From: Gossypium raimondii | Taxonomy: Eukaryota > Streptophyta > Magnoliopsida > Malvales > Malvaceae | Reading direction: 5' to 3' | Assembly (NCBI RefSeq): GCF_025698545.1 | Contig: NC_068574.1 | Span: 41,688,014-41,752,013 of the forward strand | Length of the DNA: 64,000 bases | Part shown: positions 47,907 through 58,404 of the stretch, one piece after another | Layout: each line of letters begins with the position of its first letter | How positions within the stretch are numbered: position 1 is the first letter of the stretch | Notes under the pieces: generated by a model | Told to the model about the DNA's origin: nothing | The model's input: only the letters and a program-made list of their open reading frames with translations | Database searches by the model: none | Translations under genes and position numbers: made by a program

Positions 47907-50741
47907 ATGAGTGAACGTATTAGTGTTGTTATTTACTATAATGGTGAGGTTTTCCACACTGAGAATGGTGTTGTTTTTTTGTCCGAGAATACGGTGTGAC
48001 TGGTTTTAACCAGAACATAGATTTGACAGAACTTCGTAAAAGAATTAGGCGTAAAATTTTCGGAACGACGCCAATGAAAGTTCTGTCTATTACATATCGA
48101 TTTTGTTCTTTTGTTGATCCGGTGACATATGACTCGTTCGACATAAAAGGTGCTCGTAGCTTGGAGGCAATGGTGCAAACTCATCTTACTAGTGGAGCAC
48201 ATTATATTGAGTTATATGTACAATTTACATCACCAAATGATGTACTTGCGACCGGTGTTCGAGATGTATACACGACCCCTGGTCGACACTCGGTTAGCGG
48301 GTTACAAAACACGAAACAGCCCATGTTTGGTAGCGGTGTCGACTGTACATCCCCTACAAGGCACTCTATCAGTGGATGGGACATGTACGTCAGTGGCTTG
48401 ATGTTTGATGCTGGAAATACGTACTGAGGAACGGCATCAAGTTCTAGTGGTTGGCAATCAACATCCAATTGGGGACGTTATGAAATGCCCAGAAGAAGGG
48501 ATGATGTACTCCCTACGACGTCCACCGATGAGGGGACCTCGTACTCTGCAGATGATTGTGGGTTAAAAGATGACTACGATATAGATCCTCCTCGAGAGCC
48601 CGGGGCCGATGGTGCAGAAGTTGGTTTTTTTCTGAACTGGAGCCTATTCTAACAGAACCTAAAGATGCTGAAAGGAGTTCAGATGAAGAAAAAAATCCAC
48701 GATTCAGAGCATACTCACCTCCAGCCCACATGCATAATGTCGATCTGTCTGTAGATGATGCGTTAGAGTTTCCAAATCTACCACACCGTTTCGTGATCGT
48801 ACAAGTTCGGGGCCAGATTCAAGTGAATTTGAAGTTGGTAATCAGTTTACCAACAAGGATAGTTTTATTGGTGCTTTGAAACAACATAGCATCAAAAACG
48901 ACGTTAACTACTACGTCGTTAAATCCAAATCTGATAAGTTTGAGGCGAAGTGTGCGGTGCAAGACGGCACATGTTCATGGAAAATCTACGCCTCTTTAAG
49001 GAAAAGGACAGAGTTGTGGGAGATAAAAAAGTACAAAGGTCCACATACATGTGCTGCAGGTATAGTATTTACGGTTTCTGAATAATACTGTTATTATGTA
49101 TTGTTGCATTATTTAATGTACTCCGTTTATAGGTGTTTCACAATATCATCCCAAGATGGATTCAGCTATGTTAGCTAGCTTGATACTGCCCATGGTGAAA
49201 GCAGATCCCAGAACTTCAGTGCCGGTGTTAATTGCCAATATCCATAGCCAAATGGGGTACATGCCCTCTTACCGCAAGGGTTGGATAGCTAATCAAAAGG
49301 CGTTGGAGAAGATGCATAGTGGGTGGGACGCCTCATATAATGAAATATGGCAGTGGTGTCAAGTGCTAAAGAGATACGTCTTAGGTGCCATCACAGACCT
49401 TGAAACGGAACATACGTACTACAACGGCCGATTGCTACGTGGATGCCAAGTGTTCAAACGCCTGTTTTGGACCTTTAAACAATGCCGAGACGCATTCCCA
49501 TACTGCAAACCATTGGTACAAATTGACGGTACCTTTATATTTGGTAGGTATACTCATCGGCTATTGCTTGCAGTGGCACAGGATGGCAGCGGGAGAATTC
49601 TTCCAATTACATTTACAATAACACCGAGGGAGTCATCTGATGACTGGGATTTCTTTCTGTCTAGGTTAAGGAGGCATGTGTGCCCCCAACCTGATATTTG
49701 TGTTATTTTAGAACGGGGTACTGGTATACTAGCTGTATTTGATCGATAGGGAAGCTTATGGCAGCGCACACACCATCGATATTTCCTAAGGCACGTTGCT
49801 TCCAACTACTACACTAAGAGCAAATGACGACAAGTGACCAACATGGGTATTTAGTCTCATTTGTCAATTTGAATTAGTTGTAAATGAAGGAGTGGTATGT
49901 AATATTCGCTATGAACTTATATTGGCAATGTATGAAATAAATAAAGACCGTTTCCACGAGATGTTGGCAAATTTACGTTCAATTAAAGGAGAAGGCGCGG
50001 ACTATTTTTGCAATATATGTTTCGAACAGTGGGCACAAACATACGACGGTGGCCTACGTTATGGTCATATGACCTCAAACCTGGCTGAATGCATAAATTC
50101 TATTCTAAAAGGAACGTGCCATCTATCGATAACATCGGTTGTGCGAGAGACATATTTTTGTTTGACGGCGTTATTTCCAAAGCGAGCAGCAAGTTATGCA
50201 GGCCAGATGCAGGGAGGCCATGTATTGTGCAGTAAGGTAGTTCAAGAAATTAACAAGGCCAAGGCGCGGACGAACACCATACACACAGCGTGTCACGATC
50301 GAGACAACTTATGGTTTCGCGTGACAGAGTTTGACAGACCGCACCAAGGTGTTGTTAGCGGGCAATATCGTGACCACTTGCGAAATAGGACTTGCGACTG
50401 TGGGATGTTTGATGCACTTCGTTATCCATACGCTTATGTTATTGCAGCTTGTCAGAATCTCCGTCTGGATCTGATGAGCTATGTGGACGAAGTGTACAAA
50501 TTAGAAAACATGTACAACGTCTGGAGACACGTTTTCCCACGGGTCCTAGATGAACATAAGTGGCCGCCCGTATCTCTTGCTCCTTTTAAGCTGTTACCGG
50601 ATAGAGAATTGCGTCGCAAGCCAAAGGGTTAGAATACGTAACAATATGGATATCCGAGAAACAGCCAGTCAACAGAAGTTGTGCGGATGGTGTAAGAATC
50701 CAGGCCATACACGTCGATCATGCCCTAATCACAGTAGTTGA
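47907..50741 (+). pseudogene. MULE-2 transposase (MuDR family), with one intron and several lesions
   Basis: ATG at 47907 (MSERISVVIYYNGEV) leads, after a slip in a T-run near 47975, to GFNQNIDLTELRKRIRRKIFG and ITYRFCSFVDP. The MuDR DNA-binding domain is at 48840-49059 (NKDSFIGALKQHSIKNDV, FEAKCAVQDGTCSWKI, GPHTCAAG). A 73-bp GT...AG intron (49060-49132) follows, then the MULE domain: WIANQKALEKM, KRLFWTFKQCRD, LVQIDGTFIFGRY (first catalytic Asp), and LERGTGI where family members usually read DRGTGI. TSNLAECINSILKGT provides the catalytic Glu. The SWIM finger keeps CDCG but reads RYPYAYVIAAC (expected Cys and His both Tyr). The end has a CCHC knuckle CGWCKNPGHTRRSC. Stops at 48425 and 49747 and further shifts near 48630, 48790, 49800-49890 and 50632 inactivate it. 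Confidence 0.93.
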
Positions 50742-50759
50742 ATGTAATTGTAAACAAAT

Positions 50760-51055
50760 TATATTTTTTTTTTCAATTATTAATTGATAATTGTATTAAT
50801 TGTTAGTAAAATTATCAAATTATATCAAATTATTAATTGTTAGTACCAATCAAAACATTTTTCAAATCTAACATTATGTGAATGTAAAATTATTAATTGA
50901 TAATTGTATTATTGGTTAGTAAAATTATCAAATTATATCAAATTATTAATTGTTAGTATCGGTCAAAACATTTTTCAAATCTAACATTATGTGAATGTAA
51001 AATTATTAATTGATAATTGTATTAATGGTTAGTAAAATTATCAAATTATATTTAA
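50760..51055 (+). repeat. AT-rich tandem repeat 3' of the MULE-2 transposase
   Basis: Three units of roughly 110 bp repeat TTATTAATTGATAATTGTATT, TTAGTAAAATTATCAAATTA and CATTTTTCAAATCTAACATT blocks. A 29-nt stretch at 50795-50823 is identical to 26040-26068 inside the hAT MITE. Confidence 0.8.
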
Positions 51056-51600
51056 GTTAAGGGTTAGGGTTTTTAAGTTAAGGATTAGGGTTTTTAAGTT
51101 AAGGGTTTAGGGTTTTTAAGTTAAGGGTTAGAGTTTTTAAGTTAAGGGTTTAAGGTTTTTAAGATAAGAGTTTAGGGTTTTAAAGTTAAGGGTTAGGGTT
51201 TTTAAGTTAAGGATTTAGGGTTTTTAGGTTAAGGGTTTATGGTTTTAAAGTCAAGGGTTAGAGTTTTTAAGTTAAAGGTTTATGGTTTTTAAATTAAGGG
51301 TTTATGGTTTTTAAATTAAGGGTTAGGGTTTTTAAGTTAAGGGTTAGGGTTTTTAAGTTAAGGGTTAGTGTTTTTTATTTAAGGGTTAGGGTTAGGGGTT
51401 AGGGTTAGGGTTTTTAAGTTAAGGGTTTAGGGTTTTAAAGTCAAGGGTTAGGGTTTTTAAGTTAAGGGTTTAGGGTTTTTAGGTTAAGGGTTTATGGTTT
51501 TTAAGTTAAGGGTTTAGGGTTTTTAATTTAAGGGTTAGGATTTTTATGTTAAAGGTTAGGGTTAGGGTTTTTAAGTTAAGGGTTTAGGCTTTGTTAATTA
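51055..51600 (+). repeat. Telobox-like minisatellite (TTAGGGTTTTTAAGTTAAGGG)n
   Basis: About 25 units of 20-22 bp with the consensus GTTAGGGTTTTTAAGTTAAGG; many contain TTAGGGTTT, the exact complement of the plant telobox AAACCCTAA. Around 51380-51410 the array locally becomes GGGTTAGGGTTAGGG. It lies between the convergent transposase and PMD genes, at both of their 3' ends. Confidence 0.9.
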
Positions 51601-51742
51601 AATTATGCATTTAATTATAATTTATAAATTTTTAATAAATTTGTTTAGGGTTTTTAAGTAATAACTCAAAAAAATTTTATTTTATTACATCAAATAATAT
51701 CAAAATTTTCAAAATATTTGTACAAATAAATTAAAATACAAA

Positions 51743-53930
51743 TCAATCTCCGTGCCCATCGGATTCAATGCCACATGGCGGCCGTCAATGGTTACGCGCT
51801 GGATTCCTTCTTTGTCCAGCTTCCGGCGGCAGTTGTGGTTCCTCCGGCGGGGATTCTGGTTCTTCCGGTAGGGCATCTGATTGTCGGAGTTGGGACGATG
51901 AGCCACCTTGATAGAATAGTGAATGTGGAGGTATTTGCATCACCAACGGCGATGGTGTTTGAAACACATACGGTGGTGGGGATTGGTAAAAAGAAGAGCT
52001 CCCTAACGGCCCCTCTTGCGATCCCTCGTGCGCCGCTGGCCTATACATCGGCGGTCCACTCGGCGTAACAGGAAATGGAGCTGAATCGGGCCATTGGCTT
52101 CAACCTGCCATAGGACTCGAAAATGGAAACATATAAGGGCTAGGATACATAAAAGGGCTAGGAAACGCACATGGCATCTTCTGAAAAGATGTGCCGTGGG
52201 TATCATCGGTTGAACTGCTGGGTCGGGTGACTGTGTCGGTGCTCTCGTTGGGCCTGGCGATTGAATGGTCGCTGATGATGGGCCGGGTGAATGTCTGGGC
52301 CTCGTTGAGGGGCCAGCGTCACCGTCCTGTCGTCTTGGATTTAAAGGCCCGCCTCTTTCCCATTGGACACGTAATTGCCGTTGCCTCTCCCCTGCCGACA
52401 GTAAATACGACTTGCCATGGATGCTAAACCATGGCATGTATCCCGACACGCATGTATTCCGGCACGCACGCTAACTCCGGAACGATGATCGGTTCCATAA
52501 TAGGTATATACTCATACCAATCTTCCCACATGTCGATGCAGTGGGACCAGAATATCGGTCAATCCGTATGCAGTTGCCGTAAGTCGATTTTGTGGTGATC
52601 ATCAAACACCTCAGGTGCCACGGGAATTAGTTGTCTACACCCAAATTACCGTAACACTCTGTCTGACTGGTGCATCTCCAGGGTCGCATAGCTGATCAAC
52701 GCGACTTTCACGTGCCAATCGTTTGGATTTTGTAAGAACTCATCCGGAATTACTACCCGAATTACCGGGTCCTCGTATGGTGTCCATTGAAACTATATGA
52801 ACATGATAGAAATATTAGTTATATACATAATACTAAATACTAAATACCAATCGACTAGCGAATGATGGAAATATCAATTTTATTTAATACTTACATGTGC
52901 TTCCGACTGTTGGTCTAATAGAAGCCGTATATCTTCAAGAAAGATAGGTAATCGAGCATGACTTGTCGGATGGTTCCACCTAATTAAATAAATTTTTAGC
53001 ATACTTTTATTTTTAAAAATCTACATAATAATTGTAAAATCTAATATAAAATTTACCTCGTTATGAGTGGGAATGTATATGGGTGGTCCACTCGAGGACG
53101 TAGAAATGGAAAGCAAAATCGTGCCCATGACTGCAGTAGTGACAGGCAACCTCCGAGTTTTGCTTTAGTCAGTCGCGTCACCCCGCACATCTCCTGATAT
53201 AATGTCGCCAAGATGGCAGACCCCCAACTCAATTCACCAGCTGCTCTAAAATCAACGAGTTTCAACAGTCATTTTAGATGTACGCGGCTCCATGACAAGT
53301 CCGGCATCAGTTAATCTTCAATTATCTGAAGAATGTATGCCCAAGCATATCGGATTCTTTCTACTTCAGTTGAATCATCATTCGGATCCGGGAATGTGTC
53401 TCGTAACCAGCCCATCTCGATCTTACCTCCGTCCATTTTCTTCAGAATAGCGCCCAAAAACTCGTAGCACACCACTCCCAATCGCTAGATTAGGCAGACC
53501 CGGTGACTGGGTAGCCGTCCACCGGCAATCCCAATTGTAGACTGACATCTTCCAAAGTGATAGTGCACTCCCCACATGGAAGATAGAATGTGTGCGTCTC
53601 GGGTCTCAACCTCTCGATCAACGCACTGATAAGTTTCGGGTCCACCTTGCATCCCCAGCCTACCGTCGCCACGTGCCAAAAACCCGCTTCCCGCAGGTAG
53701 TTCTCTACCAACAGTGATGGAGGAGCATGCATATTCCGGATGTTGCATTCCAATATTCGATCTACAGACTTTTATAACAAATAATAAATTAATAATTATC
53801 TAAAAATGTATAAATAAAAAATCTTAAATAATATTTAAAATTAAATTTAACACTTACCATTTTCATTTGTTCGACGGATATGTCGCTTATCAAGACGAAG
53901 TCAATTCTCCTACCATTCTTTGAAATCGTA
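51743..53930 (-). pseudogene. MULE-borne plant mobile domain (PMD) gene, MAIN-like family, decayed
   Basis: Minus strand. Candidate exons are 53858-~53930 (ending VLISDISVEQMKM), 53057-53768, 52895-52979 and 51743-52792, all with GT...AG borders. Exon 2 reads VENYLREAGFWHVATVGWGC, DPKLISALIERLRPETHTFY, GECTITLEDVSLQLGLPVDG, the core of the plant mobile domain found in MAIN/MAIL proteins (nuclear factors of Arabidopsis) and in transposons. Later parts show VDFRAAGELSWGSAIL, RLPIFLEDIRLLLDQQ, FQWTPYEDPVIR and IFWSHCIDMWEDWYEY. A Pro/Ser-rich tail ends GIESDGHGD. A stop plus shift follows PVTGSA (about 53480), further stops precede LMPDLSW and LLKLVD, and no clear start Met is seen. It converges on the transposase across the minisatellite. 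Confidence 0.88.
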
Positions 53931-53984
53931 CAAATTTTTACGATTTAAAAATTTAAAAAATAATTTTTTAAAATTATTTAAAAT

Positions 53985-54120
53985 AGAGATTTAAGAGAAA
54001 TTTAAGAGGAAATTGAGAGCAAATTGAGATTAAATATGGATTTCAGATAAATTTGGAAGGAATTTGAGAGCAAATTAAGAGGAAATTTAGAGGAAATTGA
54101 GATGAAATTTGAGAGAAGAT
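53985..54120 (+). repeat. Purine-rich GAAATTGAGA repeat region inside the right MULE-2 end
   Basis: About ten irregular copies of GA(G)GAAATT(T)GAGA-like words, almost pure purine plus T, are next to the PMD start and the right TIR. No coding sense. Confidence 0.6.
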
Positions 54121-54213
54121 TAGTTTGTGAAAAAAAAGGGGTGGGGTAGATTTTTTTTGACCGTTGGGGGGACAACGGTCAAAAAAATGACCGTTGCACT
54201 GTTCACGCGTGGA

Positions 54214-54415
54214 GCAAATCACGTCCCCAGGGGCGCGCTACGTGGCAACAAAGCGCGGCCACATCAGCGCGCTTTCGTGGACGCGCTTTGTTGCCACGTC
54301 AGCGCACGATTGGCTGACAAGTCCCCTGACTTCGCGGTGACGTGAACGCGATTTAGGAGAAAATAACCCATTCCGATAAATAATAAAATACCGGGCCCAT
54401 TTCGGTAAATACCCC
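54214..54415 (-). repeat. MULE-2 right terminal inverted repeat
   Basis: Inverted match to 46786-47057: CACGTCCCCAGGGGCGCGCTACGT, GCGCTTTGTTGCCACGTCAGC, CTTCGCGGTGACGTGAACGCG and ATTTCGGTAAATACCCC (each a part). It is dense in ACGT cores and ends at the TSD 54416-54424. Confidence 0.93.
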
Positions 54416-54424
54416 TTGTTTTGT

Positions 54425-54956
54425 TACATCTATATGGTCAATTTCGTTTTCCTTTTTAAACAGTGACAACTGATTTTTCACTGGCATCTTGCTCATTCGT
54501 CTCTTACCCTCAATGGATTCTCAAGTTTTATTGGTCTTCTACTTTTCTGCTGTCCTTCTTGAAAATTAAATTGCATTTTGTTGCTTTTTCTAGGGTGTCA
54601 ACAAAACGAAGGCGTTGACTTTCTTCTAGGGATTTATCAGATTGAATTACTCCACTCTCTACACATCCAATACCGGGAAAAAGAAAAAAAACAGAACTCT
54701 TTTTTGAATTTTGACACTAGGTTTTGTTATTTCATCGGTTTTTCCTTTCTGGGTGTATGGGATTTTTGTCATAGTTCAATGGCTTTCCTTGAACCTTGAG
54801 CGTTCAAGGTTTATGAAATCCTTTCTCTTTTCTTTTTTCCTGATCTACTTTTTTATCCCAATTATCAAATTTTAGATGTTTGGTTTTGGGTTTATCGAGT
54901 TATAGATTTGAAGTTGTTTAGGAGAATCTTGCTTTGTCGTGTAGTGTTAACTGTCA
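54425..54956 (+). other. Promoter and 5' leader of the CaaX-protein gene
   Basis: This is the only host DNA between MULE-2 and the CDS at 54957. It is T-rich. A 73-residue ORF at 54578 shows no recognisable domain and could be an upstream ORF if the leader is long. No TATA box is clear. Confidence 0.4.
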
Positions 54957-55984
54957 ATGGATGCCGTCCATAACGATGTTAATGGACATAAAAATGAGAC
55001 TTCAGCTACCATAGATTCTCCAAAACTTGAAGACCATACTGATGGAGAAGATTACAATGAATCAAATTCTCTGTTGCCACAAAACAAAGGTGGGATATCG
55101 ACAAAATCTGAAAAGACTCAGCGAAAAGTCCAATGGAATGATAGAAATGGGAATAAACTCGCAGAGGTTATGGTGTTTGAACCAAGGTATTTGCTCTTCT
55201 GGTTTTCTCCTTTTAATAATGTATGCTGTACTTTGTTTGATGTTTGAGACTTTATTTTATTTTATTTATTTTCCCTTGGTTCTTTAGATCTGTCTTTTAG
55301 CTGATTTTGTCAGTAGTGAACTTCTATATCTGTAAATTGAACTGAAAATTTCATGTAGCATACAAGCTTCAGTTGAAAGGTAATGAACTGTACTGCACTG
55401 CACTGTACTGTACTGTACTGTCACCTCTTTTACATTTGCATGTGAAGGACTTTAAGGGTTTGTTCTAGAGCATATTTTGCTGTATTTAGTATTATGTCTA
55501 TTTTTCAATTGTTTTTTCCTTTTCCTACAATCTTTGGACTCATTTGTAGTTGGTCCTTGTAAATGACCCTTTGCAATCTAAGGAAAAAGTTTTCAAATTT
55601 ATCTTATTTTGCCAAATGCCTTTCCTTACTACATGCCTTTGGGGTACTTTCTTCAAGTATTAGGATGGTTTTTGCTCATTTCTTCAAAAAGTTTTGTTGC
55701 CATAAACTATAGACCGTACCTGCAGAATGTTTTGATATATGATAAAATGTGCAAGAAACTGTGAAAAAGAGAGCCTTTGGTTCAACATACATTTGATAAC
55801 ATGAAAATCATGATTGACCTTTGCAACATGATTTACTTGACCTTGAATAGTTTGTTTATGTGATTTTCAATGATTCACCATTGTATCTCTGACACCCTAA
55901 GGTCCTATCCTTGCCTGCAGTGATGTGAGTGATTCTGATGATGAGGATTCGGACTCGGATTCCTGTATATGTACAATAATGTAG
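54957..55984 (+). CDS. Small acidic protein with C-terminal CaaX box, 2 exons
   Basis: Exon 1 is 54957-55186 and exon 2 is 55921-55984, GT...AG, 97 residues. Exon 1 holds an acidic N-terminus (SPKLEDHTDGEDYNES) and a conserved-looking KVQWNDRNGNKLAEVMVFEP. Exon 2 is an Asp/Ser tract (SDVSDSDDEDSDSDS) ending CICTIM. The last four residues CTIM fit the CaaX motif with Met last, favouring farnesylation, and the Cys two positions before could be palmitoylated. I recognise the KVQWND...SDDEDSDS-CICTIM architecture from small uncharacterised plant proteins; no function is claimed. The gene looks intact. A pentanucleotide microsatellite lies in the intron at 55388-55421, and MULE-2 lies just upstream. 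Confidence 0.82.
55388..55421 (+). repeat. (TGTAC/TGCAC)n microsatellite in the CaaX-gene intron
   Basis: About seven pentamers: TGTAC, TGCAC, TGCAC, then four TGTAC. It should be a useful polymorphic site. Confidence 0.85.
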
Positions 55985-56119
55985 ATAAAATACAGGACAT
56001 ATCCAGTGATTATCTGCTGGAAATATCAATTTGGGCTTCAGTTTCCTCCTTGATGTTGATGATGTTGCTGTAAGATAGCCTTCCTGGTTTCAACTTGCTT
56101 TTGGAAGGATAGATTAAAA

Positions 56120-56285
56120 CTATGTTACTCGAACTCGAGTTTGTTGGATACACCTGTATCCAGCAAGGGTATGTTCAATGGATGGGTCCTGAAGAGTCAT
56201 ACCCCAAACCAATGTTTGGTTATGTGTCCTACATAGGTGTCTAATACGTGTATTTAGAGAAAAATAAAAAGTCGGAGTAACATAG
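56120..56285. mobile_element. MITE with CTATGTTACTC ends (copy 2)
   Basis: It starts CTATGTTACTCGAACTCG and ends GTCGGAGTAACATAG, near-perfect inverted ends, 166 bp. Same family as 19870-20033, with internal GTTGGATACACCTGTATCC in common style. It lies about 135 bp after the CaaX-gene stop, possibly in its 3' UTR. Confidence 0.75.
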
Positions 56286-57276
56286 GATAAAAGGGGCCAG
56301 AAGCCAAGCAAGACATTCTCTCATATATGCAGTTTACCAAACTGGAGCTCCGTACAACTTCTGAGCTGGTTTGACATGCGTTTCACAATGAACAGATACA
56401 AAAATTCCATGGTCTTTCTTGCATAATGCATATATAGATTAATTATGGCCCTTTTTTTTTTGGCCCCTTTTGTACGTTTATATTTCACTATTTGAAGAAC
56501 AATTAAGAGATTACATTCCTCGATAGTAAAATGAAATAGCCGACACCTTATCTCATATTTGATTCCTATTTCCTCCCTGTATTGCTTCTGAATGTTGATT
56601 TCTCCATCTTAACACTTTTGGTTGCCGGTTGCTTTGCTGATGTAGAACAAAAACCATCTGCTGATAGAATTACTGAGCTAGATTCATTATGAGAAAACAG
56701 TTCATTTTTTATCCGATGTGGGGCTAATGCACTTTATCTAGCACTTAGTCTAACACTGCCAGGTTGCAAGTGCTACTCACTGCCTGACTGAACCCCAAAT
56801 ATAATAGGTGAATGCTTTTACTGTCATTTCCTTGCAAAGACATAATGTGAGAACATTCTTTTACAGCAATGAGATTCTGACTTTAAATGGTTCGACTTCA
56901 ACAAATTGTTCAATCCTTATACAAGACAGTAAAGCATGAACAAACTGGGAGCCAAGAGGCTACCAAAATTACCAAATCGTATCAAACAATCTCAAATGAA
57001 TCAAAGAATCAGAAACTGCAATACAAAACAAACAAACACACAATACCCAAACTTTCACACACCCTTGGATCATAAACTTGTTGCTGCCTTTGCATATGAA
57101 CTTGAATTCAAATAGGCTTGATTTTGATACTATTATTGTAATCTTTGAAAACTAGAGGTTGGTGATATCTAAGATTACCCTATCTTCTCGACTTCTCCTT
57201 GAGAACAAGCCATCCGATATGTTTGTCTTTGATTGCAGGGTATCAAATGCAATGCTGCAATTATTGGTGCTACCTG
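56286..57276. other. Spacer between convergent genes
   Basis: No coding features; a 62-residue ORF at 56887 is low-complexity Lys/Gln/Thr and not supported. The last 180 bp should contain the 3' UTR of the minus-strand gene at 57277. Confidence 0.45.
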
Positions 57277-58404
57277 TTATCTGGGACTTACTGGTGAAAC
57301 CAACCAATTTGAGAGGCTAGCATCGACTGCTATGTCTTGCAGTAGGGGCTTTGACTGATTATAATTTGTTGAGCAGTTGGATCTCAGGTCTGAACTGAAG
57401 GGTACTTGTAATTCTCCCTCTGCTGCAACATTCTCCTTCCTCATCTGCTTTGGTTTTGCGGCTGCTCTCGCTTTGATTTCTTTCCATTGTGTCGTGTTTT
57501 CAACCGGATTCAACACTGAACACAGATATTGGCTTCTGCTCTTTAGATTTCCATCTGCTGAACCACCAAGTGGCATTTGATTCTTGGACCTGTCATCATC
57601 CAATCGAACCAAAGAAGCTCCCTTTGTTGAATCCATGTTTAGAGAGTCTAATTGATCATCCACATGTTTGTCATCATCATCACCATAATCATCTTCATCA
57701 GAAAAAAACTCATCATCTTCTATATCGCTTTCCTCATATACCATTTCATCCTCTTCTTCATAGCTATCTCTACAGTTTTGGTATCTATAATTGCAAGGAT
57801 AAGAACTCGTCTGCAATGAACTTGAAATCCCATCAGAGAGAGATGGCAAGCGACGTTTTGCGGCTTCTCCTCCATTAACCTTTTCTCTTTCTTCCTCTTC
57901 AACACTCTGTAAAAACTGATAGGTAGTTGTTTCTTCATCTGGAATCGGCTCATAGGTTTGAACATTCAAGTTAAAGCTCACTTTTTTCCTGATTTTAACA
58001 CTCGATCTTTCCTTTGGCTTATTACTGCAATCAACAAATGGAAATCAGATACCTTTAAAGGTATTGCTTAAAGAAACACTTGCATTAAAAAGAACCTGTA
58101 ACTGACCTCAGCTGAGGTTTTGAGACAATGGAATCTTCTGGGATATCAACATTAATAGAAGAATCCAAGGGCTCATAACTAACTAGGTTCTGCAAAAAAA
58201 AAAATCATTAAATATAAAAAAAAAACTGAAACTTACAATAAATGCTTGTGTTGCAAAAAGCGAATCATCCCAAGGATAATCATAACACCCAACAAAATAA
58301 AAAGAAGATCATACTGAATCAGCAGGTCCAGGGAGAATACGGTTGGCTGGTTTTCGACGCTTTCTTTTAGTGGAAATCCCAAAACACCCAAGAAAACACC
58401 CCAT
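57277..58404 (-). CDS. JASON-like protein with MGC lipidation start, 3 exons
   Basis: Exons are 58315-58404, 58107-58189 and 57277-58024, all GT...AG, total 306 residues. The N-terminus MGCFLGCFG predicts N-myristoylation at Gly2 and palmitoylation at Cys3 and Cys7, followed by a basic stretch TKRKRRKPANRILPGP. Exon 3 contains KIRKKVSFNLNVQTYEPIP, like the K-K-V-x-F-x-L-N-V-x-T-Y-E motif of Arabidopsis JASON relatives. A strongly acidic patch follows (EEEDEMVYEESDIEDDEFFSDEDD). Then comes NPVENTTQWKEIKARAA and a Ser-rich C-terminus ending LVSPVSPR. JASON is a membrane-associated protein governing meiosis II spindle/organelle band organisation; whether this copy shares that role is inference. 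The gene looks intact. The plus-strand open frame over 57489-57878 is its antisense shadow. Confidence 0.78.

Larger units (their letters stand above)
46786..54415 (+). mobile_element. MULE-2: Mutator-like element, 7630 bp, exact 9-bp TSD, carrying transposase and PMD cargo
   Basis: TTGTTTTGT lies immediately outside both ends (46777-46785 and 54416-54424), a textbook 9-bp Mutator duplication. The ends are GGGCAAAATACC and, inverted, GGGGTATTTACC, followed by long inverted repeats. From left to right it holds a left TIR, telobox-like A/T stretch, five 124-bp tandem repeats and a TATA box. These are followed by a plus-strand transposase, an AT-rich repeat, a TTTAGGG-like minisatellite, a minus-strand plant mobile domain gene, a purine tract and the right TIR. 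Both genes have lesions, so it is not autonomous now. It sits about 540 bp upstream of the CDS at 54957. Confidence 0.95.

Noticed and set aside
51055..51600. TTTAGGG-like array as a true telomere or interstitial telomere scar
   Set aside because: Units are 20-22 bp and degenerate, not 7-bp tandem repeats, and the array is internal to a MULE with intact TSDs.
54578..54799. 73-residue ORF upstream of the CaaX gene as a gene
   Set aside because: Low-complexity, in the likely leader/promoter; at most an upstream ORF.
57489..57878. 129-residue plus-strand ORF (His/Leu-rich)
   Set aside because: It is antisense to exon 3 of the JASON-like gene and reflects the complement of its acidic codons.
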